From Planococcus sp. CP5-4_YE (lineage in GTDB: Bacteria > Bacillota > Bacilli > Bacillales_A > Planococcaceae): a stretch of DNA of 64,000 bases. Shown here piece by piece: positions 25,823-35,404 of this stretch. Numbering within the stretch: the first letter of the stretch is position 1; the number at the start of each line of letters is the position of its first letter. The translations under genes and the position numbers were made by a program. The stretch spans positions 1 to 64,000 of the forward strand of contig NZ_JAHPZO010000001.1 of the NCBI RefSeq assembly GCF_019042655.1. Direction: 5' to 3'. The notes under the pieces were generated by a model. It was not told where the DNA came from. It searched no databases and saw only the letters and a program-made list of their open reading frames with translations.

Positions 25823-25892
25823 ATTGAACCGGCTTTCGATTTACGGTTACTATGTATAGCTTCCTTCTGCTTACACTCTGATAAAGCAACAA

Positions 25893-25945
25893 AACAGCCC
25901 CAGCTAAGGATGCTTAGAAGCACCTCCAGCCAGGGCCAGGATTTC
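25893..25945 (-). terminator. Imperfect terminator of the GAF-STAS gene
   Basis: On the minus strand GCCCTGGCTGGAGGTGCT pairs with AGCATCCTTAGCTGGGGC through Watson-Crick and several G-U pairs, followed by TGTTTTGTTG. Confidence 0.6.
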
Positions 25946-25952
25946 TATGAAT

Positions 25953-26828
25953 TTATTTCCGACGGGAGTCAGCGAATTCATTTTTCTTTGTTAATTCAAA
26001 ACCAAGCTGCTCGATAGCAATCTTCAAAGTCGCTTCCATCTTTTCCCCTTTCAAGGAATGGGCGAAATGCGGTACTTGCATCGCCATCGTCGGCAAAATG
26101 CCCGTAATAATCGGACAAATTCCCATGATTTTCAGTGCTTTAATCAAATCCAACAAAGGCTCTTCGATACGCGGATCGATTTGTGTAATTCCTGAAAAAT
26201 CCAAAATGAGAAAATCGATGCCTTCGCTTGCTTTCATCACTACGTCATCAATCAATTGATAAGCGCGTTCGAGCGTAATGTGGCCGATGATCGGCAGGAT
26301 CGAAATCTCATCCGACAAAGGCACGAGCGGCGATGATAAGGTCTGAATTTCTTTTTGGGCTTTGTCGAGCTCCAGGATATAGCTCAGCAAAGAAGACATC
26401 ATCTCAAACATCTCTTGCTGTTCCTCCGTGAAAGAAACCGGGTGTTTGTCCAAGCCGCAAATGGTGCCGTAGACTTCGCCGTTTTCATAATAGATCGGGA
26501 TGCCGATAAATGCTCCGTTGCCGAATTGGGAGGCGATGGGCAAGGTGCCGGCATTTTCATCCTTTGATATATCTTCGATCAATAGCGGTTCTTTTCCATA
26601 ATTGATCGCTAAGCTGCAGAAAGTCTGGTCAAGCGGCGACTGGCTGTCTTCGACTACCAATTGTTCCTTTCTATTGAACGCTTTTTTGATGGTATTGGTC
26701 TTTCCGTCGTTTTCAGCAATGAAAAGCGTATTGATGTCCATTTGCCTGCTCAGCATATTTAAGATCTGATTGGCTGCATCATTGAAATTCTGAAATTTTC
26801 TGGAAGGACTGATTGTCTGGTACTGCAT
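25953..26828 (-). CDS. GAF-STAS protein (RsbR-like stress sensor)
   Basis: A 291-residue cytoplasmic protein. An N-terminal GAF domain (about 15-150, with GIPIYYENGEVYGTICGLD) is joined by a short helix to a C-terminal STAS domain (about 170-280, with LILDFSGITQIDP). The domain order sensor-STAS resembles RsbR-type stressosome proteins, but the Thr/Ser normally phosphorylated by RsbT in this region is not obvious (TQIDPRIEE), so it may be a non-phosphorylatable relative. GAGGAGGG precedes ATG. A relic of a MEDS-domain gene lies just upstream. Confidence 0.8.
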   Translation of the reverse strand: MQYQTISPSRKFQNFNDAANQILNMLSRQMDINTLFIAENDGKTNTIKKAFNRKEQLVVEDSQSPLDQTFCSLAINYGKEPLLIEDISKDENAGTLPIASQFGNGAFIGIPIYYENGEVYGTICGLDKHPVSFTEEQQEMFEMMSSLLSYILELDKAQKEIQTLSSPLVPLSDEISILPIIGHITLERAYQLIDDVVMKASEGIDFLILDFSGITQIDPRIEEPLLDLIKALKIMGICPIITGILPTMAMQVPHFAHSLKGEKMEATLKIAIEQLGFELTKKNEFADSRRK

Positions 26829-26988
26829 ATGATCCCTCCTCTATGGGGAGTGTCCAAGGAAAAATTGGCGCACTTTTCCTAAAGATACTATAAGCGGTTC
26901 TTCGATTGCAATGTGCAGGCTTTCTGACACCGACATAATAAACCGATCTGATGCTGCATGAAGTTTCGGGATACATGAAAAAATCGGA

Positions 26989-27195
26989 TTAAGCCTGGTT
27001 CGGAACTGATTGGGACTGCGGCGAAGCAATCAATTCATCTTCTGACAAGATATGAGGATGGGTTTTCATCAAACTTTCCCTTAAATGAAGAGGCATCTTC
27101 TTTTTTTCATAAGCGCAAACGAGTGGAAAGTCAAACTCGTTCACAGCGCGATCCGCAATTTTTTCGAAGTCTTCAATAAGGAACAGCGGCTCTTT
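26989..27195 (-). pseudogene. Relic of a MEDS-domain (DcmR-type sensory) protein
   Basis: The minus-strand frame from 27195 to the TAA at 26989 encodes EPLFLIEDFEKIADRAVNEF, then DFPLVCAYEKKKMPLHLRES and LMKTHPHIL, which matches the C-terminal half of MEDS sensory domains (the P-x-x-C-A-Y and T-H-P signatures). An in-frame TGA at 27196-27198 removes the N-terminal half and no start codon with a ribosome-binding site is present. I read it as the decayed remainder of a gene once beside the GAF-STAS gene. Other sequence from 26829 to 27384 shows nothing recognisable. Confidence 0.55.
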
Positions 27196-27384
27196 TCATT
27201 TAAAGAAGAAGTTTCATGCCCGACAAACTGGAGAATCGAGAAAAACAGCTTTCTTTCTATCAAATTATACCATTGCCCTGTACTTTTCTGCTGTTATTAT
27301 TTCCAAAGTTCTTTAGCCTGGCTGATAAGCACTATTTATAGGGGTTCACAGCTTATACATTAGAATTGAATGAAGAACCAATCA

Positions 27385-27417
27385 TAAAAAAAGGAAGGGC
27401 CAGTGCCCTTCCTTTTT
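27385..27417 (-). terminator. Terminator of the wall-anchored repeat protein gene
   Basis: AAAGGAAGGGC and GCCCTTCCTTT form an 11-bp stem with a 4-base loop and T run on the minus strand. Confidence 0.9.
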
Positions 27418-27427
27418 CAATCATTTA

Positions 27428-28765
27428 TTACTGCTTTTTAGTTTGACGATACGTTAGTGTTCCAGCTGCCATGAAGATCAATGCGCTAAGTGCTACCCAC
27501 AAGATCATCGTATTGGATTGGCCGGACATGCCGCCGAATCCAGTTGAAGGCATCTTGTCAGGAGCTGCTGTGTTCTCAAAGTTCTCTGGGAATTGGTCGA
27601 CGATGGCGCCGCTCAATCCTTTCCCGATATCGAACATGATCGCATAGCCTGCACGGTAGGAGTCATATGAAGCGGCATAGTCGCCGTTCACGTATTGCTG
27701 GAATGTATCTACAACCGATTGTTCGTGTGCTTCCACACCGGCAATCGTTTCATCCAATGGCATACGGTCTTCTGTTGCTGTGTTCAAGAATGTGCCAAGG
27801 TCTGTTGCGAATGTGCTAGTCAACGTCGAAACAGCTTGCTCTTTCGCTTGCTCATCTTCTGAAGCTGTCGCATTTGCCAAGTCACCTTGGACAGCGATGT
27901 GTTCGTTATTCCATAGTTCTACAAACTGGTTGCTCGCTTCTTCACCATAGACTGAAGCTAGCGCCGAACGGAACTCTTCTGTGTTTTGGTCTTGAGCCCA
28001 GTTAACGAAATCGAAGTCAGCTGAACCGTTATAGCCTTTTGCCATGCTCAATTGCGCAAGGGCGAAATGTTCTGCTGCAATGCGGTTCACTGTTGAACGG
28101 AAGTCGCCAGCTGGTGTGTTCGGGTCAGAAAACTGATCCGGGAACTGAGCTGAAATCGCTCCACTGATGGCGCTGCCTGCACCGAAGATTTGTGTGAAGC
28201 CTTCCATGTACATCGTATAAGCAGCTTCGTAATCGCCTTCTACATAGAGGTCAAACGTGCCTTGTACATAATCTTCATGTTCACGAAGTGCGGCTGTCGC
28301 ACCATCTTCCGGAAGGTTGCCTTCCGTTGCCGTGCCGAGGAATTCGCCCATTTCATCGACGAATGATTGGATTTGGTCCAATGCTTCTTGTTGCATCGCT
28401 GCGTCATCCGCTTTCACGGCCGCTGCGTAGTCATCTGTCCCCATATTGTGCTTATCGAAGATCTCAACGAAAGCCGCTCCGCCATCTTCCCCGTAAACGG
28501 AAGCAATGACCGGTTCCATATCGGCTGCGTTTTCATCAAGTGCCGCCATGGCTTCTTCTGCTGCTTCGTCGCCATCGTAAATTTTCATCATGGAATCCAC
28601 TGCGAGCGCATAATGCTCGGACAATAGCGAATCCAACGTTGCGCGAAGTTCCACGCCTGTTGTTTCTGTCGGCGGCGCTTCTTCAGCTGCCAATACGGTT
28701 GAACCGATTCCCGGAACTAACAGGGATGCCCCTACTACTGGTAATAAAAGCTTTTTCATTTTCAT
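27428..28765 (-). CDS. Secreted, wall-anchored two-repeat protein with MPSTG sorting signal
   Basis: The 445-residue product has a signal peptide (about 1-26, cleavage after VLA), two homologous helical repeats of about 180 residues (both contain an EHxAL segment, a VYGE segment, an LGTxT/LNTAT segment and a DYxA-Y segment; roughly 40-205 and 220-395), then MPSTG (about residue 405), a TM helix and a basic tail. That C terminus is an LPXTG-type cell-wall sorting signal with Met in place of Leu. The repeat family is not one I recognise. AGGAG-type sequence precedes ATG. Monocistronic. Confidence 0.75.
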   Translation of the reverse strand: MKMKKLLLPVVGASLLVPGIGSTVLAAEEAPPTETTGVELRATLDSLLSEHYALAVDSMMKIYDGDEAAEEAMAALDENAADMEPVIASVYGEDGGAAFVEIFDKHNMGTDDYAAAVKADDAAMQQEALDQIQSFVDEMGEFLGTATEGNLPEDGATAALREHEDYVQGTFDLYVEGDYEAAYTMYMEGFTQIFGAGSAISGAISAQFPDQFSDPNTPAGDFRSTVNRIAAEHFALAQLSMAKGYNGSADFDFVNWAQDQNTEEFRSALASVYGEEASNQFVELWNNEHIAVQGDLANATASEDEQAKEQAVSTLTSTFATDLGTFLNTATEDRMPLDETIAGVEAHEQSVVDTFQQYVNGDYAASYDSYRAGYAIMFDIGKGLSGAIVDQFPENFENTAAPDKMPSTGFGGMSGQSNTMILWVALSALIFMAAGTLTYRQTKKQ

Positions 28766-28878
28766 CTAACCACTCCTCTTTTTTGTTTTCTTATAAGCTC
28801 AACGGGGCGGGTTTGGATTTAGATCACATTTTTTTATAAAAAGTTTTAAACTGTTAAGCGGTTACATTGGAAAAGCCG

Positions 28879-28903
28879 GTTTAATGCATATTTAAGGTGG
28901 TAT
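28879..28903 (+). promoter_or_regulatory. Sigma-B-type promoter for the downstream SDR gene
   Basis: GTTTAA (28879-28884), a 13-base spacer and TGGTAT (28898-28903) match the general-stress consensus GTTTAA-N12-14-GGGTAT at 11 of 12 positions, about 100 bp before the ATG at 29006. Confidence 0.7.
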
Positions 28904-29005
28904 TTTAAATAAAGTATTGTCAATTAAAAGAAGACTCCGCCACCAGCTATGGACGGTTTGATAGTTAGATTTTCAAGAACATACTATATAGAGGAGGAAT
29001 AGCAC

Positions 29006-29836
29006 ATGGGTAAACTACAAGATAAAGTAACCGTTATTACAGGTGCAGCAACTGGCATCGGGAAAGCGACAGCAGAAGTATTTGCACAAGAAGGCGCCAT
29101 CGTCTTGCTCGCTGATATTAAAGAAGAAGCGTTGCAGGAAACGGTCGACAAAATCAATGAAAGCGGCGGCACAGCGAAAAGCTTCCAAGTGAATATTGCC
29201 AAGGAAGAGGACGTCACTTCTTTCGCCAATCAAGTAAAAGAACAATACGGAACAGTTTACGCTTTGTTCAATAACGCCGGCATCGACCAAGAAGGCGGCA
29301 AAGTGCATGAGTACCCTGTTGATTTGTTCGATGACATCACGGCTACTGACTTGCGCGGCACTTTCTTGATGAGCAAGTATTTCATTCCGCTTATGATGGA
29401 CAATGGCGGCGCGATCGTCAACAACGCTTCCATGTCCGGCAGCTTTGCTGATTTGGATCGCTCCGGTTATAACGCAGCGAAAGGCGGCATCATCAATTTC
29501 ACGAAATCCATCGCCATCGAATACGGAAGATCCGGGATTCGCGCAAATTCCGTATCCCCTGGCACAATCGAAACACCGCTGATCGATGAACTCGCTGGTT
29601 CGAAAGAGGAAGAAGCGGGACGTGAATTCAGAGAAAGCAATAGATGGCTCGCTCCTTTAGGTCGCCTTGGCCTACCGAAGGAAATCGCTACGACGGTATT
29701 GTTCCTCGTCTCAAGCGACAGTTCTTATCTGACAGGCCAGGATATTGTGGTGGACGGCGGCCTCACCGCTTACACATGGCCAGGCAAAATGGTTATGGAC
29801 GACAGCTGGAAAAAAACAACGACAAAAGAACAATAA
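29006..29836 (+). CDS. SDR-family oxidoreductase
   Basis: A 276-residue classical short-chain dehydrogenase: TGAATGIGK at 13-21, NNAG at about 90, catalytic Ser in NNASMSG and YNAAKGG with the Tyr/Lys pair, PGTIETP, and VDGGLTAYTWPGK at the end. Substrate unknown. GAGGAGG precedes ATG. The sigma-B-type promoter upstream points to expression during general stress or stationary phase, like the SDR at 2821. Confidence 0.88.
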   Translation: MGKLQDKVTVITGAATGIGKATAEVFAQEGAIVLLADIKEEALQETVDKINESGGTAKSFQVNIAKEEDVTSFANQVKEQYGTVYALFNNAGIDQEGGKVHEYPVDLFDDITATDLRGTFLMSKYFIPLMMDNGGAIVNNASMSGSFADLDRSGYNAAKGGIINFTKSIAIEYGRSGIRANSVSPGTIETPLIDELAGSKEEEAGREFRESNRWLAPLGRLGLPKEIATTVLFLVSSDSSYLTGQDIVVDGGLTAYTWPGKMVMDDSWKKTTTKEQ

Positions 29837-29842
29837 GAGTAC

Positions 29843-29896
29843 AAAAAGAACCCCGGACGGCAGCCGCTTTCAACAGCAGCCCGTTTGGGGTTCTTT
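29843..29896. terminator. Bidirectional terminator between SDR and channel genes
   Basis: AAAGAACCCC and GGGGTTCTTT close a hairpin with a long loop containing an inner GCAGC/GCTG-type stem, between convergent genes. Confidence 0.75.
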
Positions 29897-29897
29897 C

Positions 29898-30290
29898 TTA
29901 TTTCGATTTAGTTTTTTGTTTCGGTGTAGACTTTGCTTGGCTTGCCTTCACGTCCAATTGCTCAGGCCGTTCGAGCTTCACTACCGCATATGCGAGCCTC
30001 ATCAACACCATAACCATCACGCCGACGCCGACTGCCAGATAAATCATCGTAAAGCTTCGGCTCAAGTTGCCGCTGGGCACGAGACCCGTATCGACTCCAC
30101 TCGGAATCAGACTGACGAAAGCGAAATAAAAGGCATCAAAAAAAGTCCATCCTTCTATTTGATAATAGAATAATGTCCCCGACAGCACGATGAATGCCAA
30201 AGTCAGCAACAAGGTCCTGAACAAAGGCTCTTTCCCGATGCGGTAAATGGCGGACAGCAAACGCCTCAAAGTCAGTACAAGTGAAATCAT
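29898..30290 (-). CDS. Two-TM potassium-channel-like protein with an atypical filter
   Basis: A 130-residue protein with the Ion_trans_2 layout: TM helix at 26-45, a pore-like segment (FFDAFYFAFVSL, about 51-62) and a second TM at 80-100, then a basic tail. Where K+ channels have T-V-G-Y-G-D, the sequence is SLIPSGVDTGLVP, so the selectivity filter is not conserved. It may be a divergent cation channel or a non-conducting relative. The downstream MsrA-type gene lies 21 bp upstream on the same strand, so they may be co-transcribed. Confidence 0.75.
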   Translation of the reverse strand: MISLVLTLRRLLSAIYRIGKEPLFRTLLLTLAFIVLSGTLFYYQIEGWTFFDAFYFAFVSLIPSGVDTGLVPSGNLSRSFTMIYLAVGVGVMVMVLMRLAYAVVKLERPEQLDVKASQAKSTPKQKTKSK

Positions 30291-30311
30291 TCGTTGCTCA
30301 CGCCCTTTTCT

Positions 30312-30782
30312 CTACGCATACTTGGTCAATAAGGCTATTGGGATATGGCAATAATCATCCGGGCATCTGTCCAGACGGTCCTGATGCTCCGCTGCGCTGG
30401 CTATATAATTCTCAAGCGGTAAGACTTCTACTGCAATGCGTGCCGCATCTGTTCGTTCATTAATAAAGGCTTTTGCCACCTTTGCGTGTTCAGGCTTCTC
30501 GCTGTAAACACCGGTCCTGTATTTCTTACCCACGTCCTCGCCTTGTTTATTGACGCTATATGGATCGATGATTTCAAAGAAATAGCCCATCAATTCCTGG
30601 ACCGACACACGTGAAGGATCGAACGTGGTTTTGACGCATTCCGCATAACCGTCGTAATCGCCTTCAAGCGATTGCGTCTCGCCGTTCGCCCGTCCCGCTT
30701 CGGTCGACTCAACACCCGACAAGGTTTTGATGAACGCCTGCACGCCCCATAAGCACCCGCCTGCAAAATATATAGTCTCCAT
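30312..30782 (-). CDS. msrA: Peptide-methionine (S)-S-oxide reductase
   Basis: A 156-residue MsrA. The catalytic Cys lies in GGCLWGVQ at residues 8-15 (usually GGCFWG), and the family segments EVxYDP-like KTTFDPSRVS, FFEIIDP, and FYxAEExHQ-like YIASAAEHQDRL are recognisable. It repairs oxidised methionine using thioredoxin. The C terminus ends without the extra recycling cysteine pair of some MsrA proteins, although Cys139 and Cys144 are present (RCPDDYC). Confidence 0.9.
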   Translation of the reverse strand: METIYFAGGCLWGVQAFIKTLSGVESTEAGRANGETQSLEGDYDGYAECVKTTFDPSRVSVQELMGYFFEIIDPYSVNKQGEDVGKKYRTGVYSEKPEHAKVAKAFINERTDAARIAVEVLPLENYIASAAEHQDRLDRCPDDYCHIPIALLTKYA

Positions 30783-31173
30783 ATCGACACTCCCCTATTG
30801 GCTCTTGCCATACGAGCCAAGCTGTTTCATTCAGTATAGCATCTCAAGGAATCCAGCATGAACCTGCGTTATTTCCTCGATGTCATCTTTAGGCTAATAT
30901 AAAATTTAATTGTTTCAATAAAATGTTTTTTTAGAATTATTGACCTCTAGGATCTTCAGCGTCTTTTCTACATAGAGAAATGGCTCCACTGTTGAATCCG
31001 ATATACCTATCAAATAGACAAAAGTAGTTTTTAAGCGTTTTACCAGAAGTGCAATCATCACTTTTGGGTGCTCATGAAAACACATACTCTACCCTATATA
31101 TTCAGAATAATTAAATAGTTATGATGTTTTTACCGAGTTGCAATACCGGTAAGACGAGAAGGAGTGACTTTTG
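30783..31173. other. Intergenic region upstream of the protease gene
   Basis: About 390 bp, AT-rich, separating divergent genes. It must hold promoters for both sides, but I see no promoter, operator or hairpin strong enough to name. Confidence 0.4.
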
Positions 31174-32832
31174 ATGAGCAAAAAGAAATTACTGACTTTA
31201 AGTTTGGCAGCTTCACTCGCATTATCCGCGACAGCGGTTTCCGCCGACACCCTATCTAAACAGGAAACAGAAAAAGTCCATGTCAATAAAGACACCCAGA
31301 CGCCCGATTTCATTTCCGGGACATTGACTGAACCATCCGATCAAGATGCAAAAGAAATTGTCTTTACATATTTGGAAGAAAACGAAGACACATACAAAAT
31401 CGATAAAAAAGAACTTTCCAGCTTCAAAGTGATCAGCCAGGAAACAGATGATCTCGGCTTCACCAAAGTGAAGCTTCAGCAGAAATTTAAAGGCGTGCCT
31501 GTGTTCGGTTCCATGATCAACGCCCACGTCGACCAAGACGGTGTGCTTACTTCTATCTCCGGGAATCTGGCGCCGGAATTATACGATAAGAAATCCTTGA
31601 AAAAAGGCGCCACTTTGAAAGCCGGGGCTGCAGTCGAAAAAGCAGCGGCCGATTTGAAAGAAAAAATCGGCAGTTCCCCGGAGCTTGAAGCGGAAGTGAC
31701 ACCGGAATTAGTCATCTATTCCAAAGACGGGCAAGCGCATTTTGCCTACAGCGCTGAATTCGAATTCCTCTATCCGGAACCGGGAAATTATCAATACTTT
31801 GTAGATGCTAAGACCGGCGATATCCTCGATTCCTATAACCAGATCCATGAAGCTAAGCCATCAGGCGGCGGCGCCAGCTTGGCAGGCAATGATTCGACAG
31901 CGACCGGCAAAGGTGTATTGGGGGATACGAAAACATTCAATACTTTGGTAAACAACAACGGCTCTTACCTGGTCGACCGCACTCGAGGCAGCGGCATTTT
32001 CACCTACGATGCCAAAAACCGTACACGCACACCGGGCACTTTGTGGCTTGATAGCGATAATGTCTACAACGCCGCTTATGACGGCGCAGCGGTCGATGCC
32101 CATACTTACGCTGGCCAGACCTACGATTACTTCCAAGACGTCCATAGCCGCAACAGCTACGACGGCAACGGCGCGGAACTGATCTCCACTGTCCATTACG
32201 GCCGCAGCTATAACAACGCGTTCTGGAGCGGTTCGCAAATGGTCTACGGAGACGGTGACGGCACTACGTTCGTACCGCTGTCAGGCGCACTGGATGTCAT
32301 CGCGCATGAATTGACGCACGCCGTGACGGATACTTCTGCCGACTTGATCTATCAGAATGAGTCAGGGGCGATCAACGAGTCGATGTCCGATATCTTCGGA
32401 ACGCTCGTCGAACATCATTTCAACAACAAGCCAGACTGGCAAGTAGGGGAAGACATCTATACGCCAAACGTCGCAGGCGATGCACTGCGCTCGATGGAAG
32501 ACCCGACTTTGAGCGGAGACCCGGATCATTATTCGAAACGCTATACAGGAACGGGTGATTACGGCGGCGTCCACATCAACTCCGGCATCAGCAATAAAGC
32601 CGCGTTCCTGCTCGCCAATGGCGGCTCGCATTACGGCGTGACAGTCGCTGGCATCGGCAACGAGAAAGCAGGCGATATCTACTACCGCACACTCACGCAA
32701 TACTTGACGCCGAACTCCAACTACAGCCATTTCCGCGTTTCCACCATCCAAGCGGCAACGGATCTGTATGGCGCATCGAGCGCTGAAGTCGCAAGCGTCA
32801 AAGCAGCGTTCTCAGCTGTCGGGGTTAATTAA
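31174..32832 (+). CDS. Thermolysin-type (M4) extracellular neutral metalloprotease
   Basis: A 552-residue preproenzyme: signal peptide (about 1-25, ending VSA), an FTP/PepSY propeptide to about residue 225, then the mature M4 domain. The zinc site is intact, with HELTH at about 378-382 and the third ligand Glu in NESMSD downstream, and the catalytic His in HINSGISN. It would degrade proteins outside the cell. ATG 31174 is chosen over the preceding in-frame TTG because GGAG lies 9 bases before it. Two terminators follow. Confidence 0.93.
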   Translation: MSKKKLLTLSLAASLALSATAVSADTLSKQETEKVHVNKDTQTPDFISGTLTEPSDQDAKEIVFTYLEENEDTYKIDKKELSSFKVISQETDDLGFTKVKLQQKFKGVPVFGSMINAHVDQDGVLTSISGNLAPELYDKKSLKKGATLKAGAAVEKAAADLKEKIGSSPELEAEVTPELVIYSKDGQAHFAYSAEFEFLYPEPGNYQYFVDAKTGDILDSYNQIHEAKPSGGGASLAGNDSTATGKGVLGDTKTFNTLVNNNGSYLVDRTRGSGIFTYDAKNRTRTPGTLWLDSDNVYNAAYDGAAVDAHTYAGQTYDYFQDVHSRNSYDGNGAELISTVHYGRSYNNAFWSGSQMVYGDGDGTTFVPLSGALDVIAHELTHAVTDTSADLIYQNESGAINESMSDIFGTLVEHHFNNKPDWQVGEDIYTPNVAGDALRSMEDPTLSGDPDHYSKRYTGTGDYGGVHINSGISNKAAFLLANGGSHYGVTVAGIGNEKAGDIYYRTLTQYLTPNSNYSHFRVSTIQAATDLYGASSAEVASVKAAFSAVGVN

Positions 32833-32902
32833 AGACTTCCAATCAATCATATGAATTAAGATTTAGACAGGCGTTTGCAAATTGATAGCAACAGTCATTA
32901 AA

Positions 32903-32950
32903 TGCCGATGGAGAAACCTTAGTGCAAGGGCCTCCATCGGTATTTTTTTC
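32903..32950 (+). terminator. Terminator of the protease gene
   Basis: CCGATGGAG and CTCCATCGG form a stem followed by TATTTTTTT. Confidence 0.85.
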
Positions 32951-33072
32951 AGAAAAGTTGGAGACAAATGAAGTTTGGTTTCTAAGCTCCGACATTAAAG
33001 TACTGGAAGAAAAAGAAGCGTGCAATTGTCCAAAATCGTCGGCAGTGACGCCTCAGATACTGTCCTGACCTA

Positions 33073-33113
33073 ACTCAAAAACCTCAAGCAAATCAAAGCT
33101 TGAGGTTTTTGAG
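33073..33113. terminator. Second terminator-like hairpin upstream of the GAF/PAS kinase
   Basis: TCAAAAACCTCAAGC and GCTTGAGGTTTTTGA form a perfect 15-bp stem with an 8-base loop. A similar hairpin with nearly the same loop follows the kinase gene at 35405. The stretch 32950-33072 holds a short open frame without a start and no recognised feature. Confidence 0.75.
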
Positions 33114-33300
33114 ATTGCTGGGAATCCAGTCGCGATTCAAAAGGAATTTTTTTCAGATAAACATTTATTAACAAATAAAAGGATTGTAACTGTATGGATA
33201 TAGTAATATTGTAGACAGATGAACAAAGTGATTCGAAAAGAAATTTCAAAGGTGCTTGCAGATGATAGCAACGATCAGTTGACGAGAATGGGGATATGGT

Positions 33301-35379
33301 ATGGTGAATGATCAATCGCGGTATTCGAGGCTTGCGAACATCACACGCATTGTCAATACGAAGCTAGATTTGCACGAAGTGCTGCAGCAGGTCACGACGG
33401 CGATTTCCGAGGAAATTGTCCGATGCGACTCTGTCGGAATCTTTTTGCCGGAAGACGATGGCACGTACCGCGGATTTGCGGGAAAGCCGGAAATGATGAG
33501 CGGCGTAACGCTGCAATCGCAAATTATCGATCCCGCAACAGATAATCTGGCAGCGGAATTAATAGCGACACGAAAAACCATTTATATAGCGGATACCTCA
33601 ACAGATAACCGGCCGGACTTGAAGCCGGTGGGAGCTTTTCAAATCAACTCCCTATTGGCGCTGCCGATTTCCTACGAAACGGACTTTATGGGAATGGTGT
33701 TCCTGTTCGATTACGGCACACCGATGAATTTGACGCAATCAGAAATTGAAAGTGTCGAAGCATACGTAAACATGGCTGCTGTCGCGATTCAAAACGCAAA
33801 GACCCTCGACCAAAAGGACAAATTATTGAAGGAAAAGCAATTATTGCTCGACCTTGCGCGTGAGCTGTCTTTCTGCTCAACACTCCGAGAAAGCTTGAAC
33901 GTTTGCTTGGCCTATTTAAAACAGGCGTTTGGAGACGGGAATTTTGCCGCACACATCATAAAACCATCGAGTGCTAAAAGCGGCACGCCGATCCAATTTT
34001 ACGAAGCCAGCGGGATGCCCGAACGGGATTGGCAGAATCACCTAGCTACAATGGGCTTAACCGAAAGTTATTCGGAGCTGGTCAAGCGTGCCATATCACA
34101 AAAAGAGCCGATCCATGCTGACTTGGGAGCTCATCAAGAGTTGTTGCTGCTTCCGATGATTTCTATGGGCAAAGTCCACGGTGTTGTTTCTGCGGCATGC
34201 AGCTTTGTAGCAGCTCGACATACGGCCGATTCACAGATTCCTTTCGCCCAATCCATTATCGAAGCCACCGCTCCGGTTTTTTCGAATTTATTGTACATGG
34301 ATCAGTTGGAGAGTATGGTCGAAGATCGAACAAGTGCGTTGTATGCTGCGAATAAGCGGGTCAATAGCGTCATTGAAAGTATCACGGACGGATTTTTTGT
34401 GCTAAATAAAAACTGGGAATATACTTATATCAACCAGCATCATTTTCTGCCGAAAGGCAAAAAAGCGGATGAAGTGCTCGGTAAGAAAGTTTGGGATGTG
34501 TTTCCTGAAACTGTCGATACTCTCACTTACACCGAGTTCCATCGAGCCATGAACGAGCGGGTGACGGTTCGCTTTGAGACGCAATCCGATGAGGAAGATT
34601 TTTGGTTTGAAGTTACCGCCTATCCATTTGACGACGGCATCTGCTGCATGTTGAAAAACATCAAAGAAAAGAAAAAATACGAGAAAGAACTGAAAAGGCT
34701 CGCCAATTTGGATTTGATTGGCCAGATGGCGGCAGGGATCAGCCACGAGATTCGCAATCCGATGACGACGGTGCGCGGTTTTCTACAATTGATGGTAATG
34801 AACGAACAACTAGAGCCGCATGCTGCGCATTTCAACTTGATGATCGGTGAATTGGACCGGGCGAATGCCATCATCACTGAATTCCTGTCCGTTGGCAATA
34901 CACGGACCTCGGATATGAAAATGATGAGCTTAAACACCATCCTTGACGATATTTCACCATTGATTAAAATCGATACAGCCAACCAAAACAAACAAATCCA
35001 CATTTATACGCAGGAAGTACCGGAGCTATTGTTGAATCATAACGAAATTCGGCAGTTGATCATCAATCTATACCGCAATGGACTGGAAGCGATGGATGAA
35101 GGCCAGACATTGACCATCGGGACCTATCTGGAAAACGAAAATTGCGTGGTGCTGGCCGTGCAGGATCAGGGCAGCGGCATTGATCCCGCCATTATCGATA
35201 AAATCGGCACACCTTTCTATACGACAAAAGATGAAGGCACAGGCCTCGGCCTGGGCATCTGTTACGCCGTGGCGGCACGCCATAATGCCACAATCACTAT
35301 TGAAACAGGACCTGAAGGCACGATTTTTTTCGCGAAGTTTCCGGTTGAACCAAAATCAGACGAAGAGCATGATAAATAA
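33301..35379 (+). CDS. Sensor histidine kinase with GAF, GAF-like and PAS domains
   Basis: A 692-residue soluble kinase with no TM segment: GAF domain (about 8-165), a second GAF-like region (about 180-335), PAS (about 357-455), then HisKA with the phosphorylated His482 in SHEIRNP and an HATPase with NGLEAMDEG, DQGSGI and GTGLGLGI. The C-terminal kinase core resembles sporulation-type KinA-E and other NarX-independent PAS kinases. No response regulator is adjacent, so the partner is unknown. Start ATG at 33301 lacks a strong ribosome-binding site. Confidence 0.9.
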   Translation: MVNDQSRYSRLANITRIVNTKLDLHEVLQQVTTAISEEIVRCDSVGIFLPEDDGTYRGFAGKPEMMSGVTLQSQIIDPATDNLAAELIATRKTIYIADTSTDNRPDLKPVGAFQINSLLALPISYETDFMGMVFLFDYGTPMNLTQSEIESVEAYVNMAAVAIQNAKTLDQKDKLLKEKQLLLDLARELSFCSTLRESLNVCLAYLKQAFGDGNFAAHIIKPSSAKSGTPIQFYEASGMPERDWQNHLATMGLTESYSELVKRAISQKEPIHADLGAHQELLLLPMISMGKVHGVVSAACSFVAARHTADSQIPFAQSIIEATAPVFSNLLYMDQLESMVEDRTSALYAANKRVNSVIESITDGFFVLNKNWEYTYINQHHFLPKGKKADEVLGKKVWDVFPETVDTLTYTEFHRAMNERVTVRFETQSDEEDFWFEVTAYPFDDGICCMLKNIKEKKKYEKELKRLANLDLIGQMAAGISHEIRNPMTTVRGFLQLMVMNEQLEPHAAHFNLMIGELDRANAIITEFLSVGNTRTSDMKMMSLNTILDDISPLIKIDTANQNKQIHIYTQEVPELLLNHNEIRQLIINLYRNGLEAMDEGQTLTIGTYLENENCVVLAVQDQGSGIDPAIIDKIGTPFYTTKDEGTGLGLGICYAVAARHNATITIETGPEGTIFFAKFPVEPKSDEEHDK

Positions 35380-35404
35380 GCTTTCAGTTTCTCGGTAAAA
35401 TTCA

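Noticed and set aside
26841-27029. 62-residue minus-strand ORF upstream of the GAF-STAS gene
   Set aside because: Different frame from the MEDS relic it overlaps, no ribosome-binding site, no recognisable domain.
32950-33072. Open stretch with EVWFLSSDIKVLEEKEACNC
   Set aside because: No usable start, short, and between two terminators; cannot be told from chance.
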